Below, piece after piece: positions 63,909-64,000 of a DNA stretch of 64,000 nucleotides (its first letter is position 1; every line of letters begins with the position of its first letter). The notes under the pieces are model-generated. The model had not been told where the DNA came from. It ran no database searches and was given only the letters and a program-made list of their open reading frames with translations. The translations under genes were made by a program, and so were the position numbers. The stretch is from the NCBI RefSeq assembly GCF_029433105.1, contig NZ_JARNTW010000016.1:1-64000 (forward strand), written 5' to 3'. The stretch comes from Runella sp. MFBS21 (GTDB lineage: Bacteria > Bacteroidota > Bacteroidia > Cytophagales > Spirosomataceae).

Positions 63909-64000
63909 AGTATTTGGGTTTGGTTAATGGTTAGTATTATAGACTAGGGATAAAAACGTACAAATCAGTATCTTTACTTCATCCTTTCATCGCTCTTACG

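Overview
The window looks like the chromosome of a Bacteroidota bacterium, most likely a Cytophagales member of the Spirosoma/Runella type. The evidence is a SusC/SusD pair, large TonB-dependent receptors with carboxypeptidase-regulatory domains, a short primary sigma factor without region 1.1, a long NusB, and several promoters of the Bacteroidota TAnnTTTG type. The species cannot be named from the sequence alone.

Region 1 (1-6950) is accessory. It holds three SDR or NAD(P)-binding oxidoreductases, a small membrane protein, a decayed NAD-dependent reductase pseudogene (two ends kept, middle lost), an AraC regulator, a Crp/Fnr-type regulator and a CPBP membrane protease.

Region 2 (7055-25790) is the most striking part. 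A FadR-type GntR regulator is divergent from a run of 15 minus-strand genes: SusC, SusD, an N-acetylneuraminate-lyase/DHDPS-type aldolase, three BNR/Asp-box sialidase-like proteins, an aspartoacylase/AstE-type zinc deacylase, an SDR, a threonine-synthase-like PLP enzyme, an MFS transporter, an RraA-type aldolase, RidA, an M81/MlrC-type metallopeptidase, an SMP-30 lactonase and a kelch mutarotase. Several genes overlap by about 4 nt, so much of it is probably one transcription unit. GTnnnAC-type and other palindromes lie on the susC promoter. It reads as an uptake and catabolic locus for an acylated or amide-bearing acidic sugar, possibly related to sialic acid, with unusual amino-acid-type chemistry.

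Region 3 (25970-35010) holds an MBOAT-like membrane protein, a DUF3800 protein, two identical tRNA-Val(UAC) genes, a protein with a nuclease-like motif, an SDR, a degenerate receiver protein, ribD, prephenate dehydrogenase, an esterase and an acyl-CoA carboxylase beta subunit.

Region 4 (35013-45490) holds a LytS/LytTR-type two-component pair, a TonB-dependent receptor, a secreted intradiol-dioxygenase-like protein, a LysE exporter, an acidic protein, and a CaiB/BaiF CoA-transferase gene cut cleanly by a 1306-bp TnpB-only IS200/IS605-type element. A TlpA-like thioredoxin protein follows.

Region 5 (45500-64000) is mostly conserved housekeeping: a zinc-free alcohol dehydrogenase/quinone reductase, coaE, a YbbR protein, yajC, a DUF1573 lipoprotein, a YtxH protein, nusB, recA, acyl-CoA dehydrogenase, UDP-glucose dehydrogenase plus UDP-glucuronate decarboxylase, an MFS drug exporter, the primary sigma factor, pnp, rpsO, an LptF/G permease and a START-like protein.
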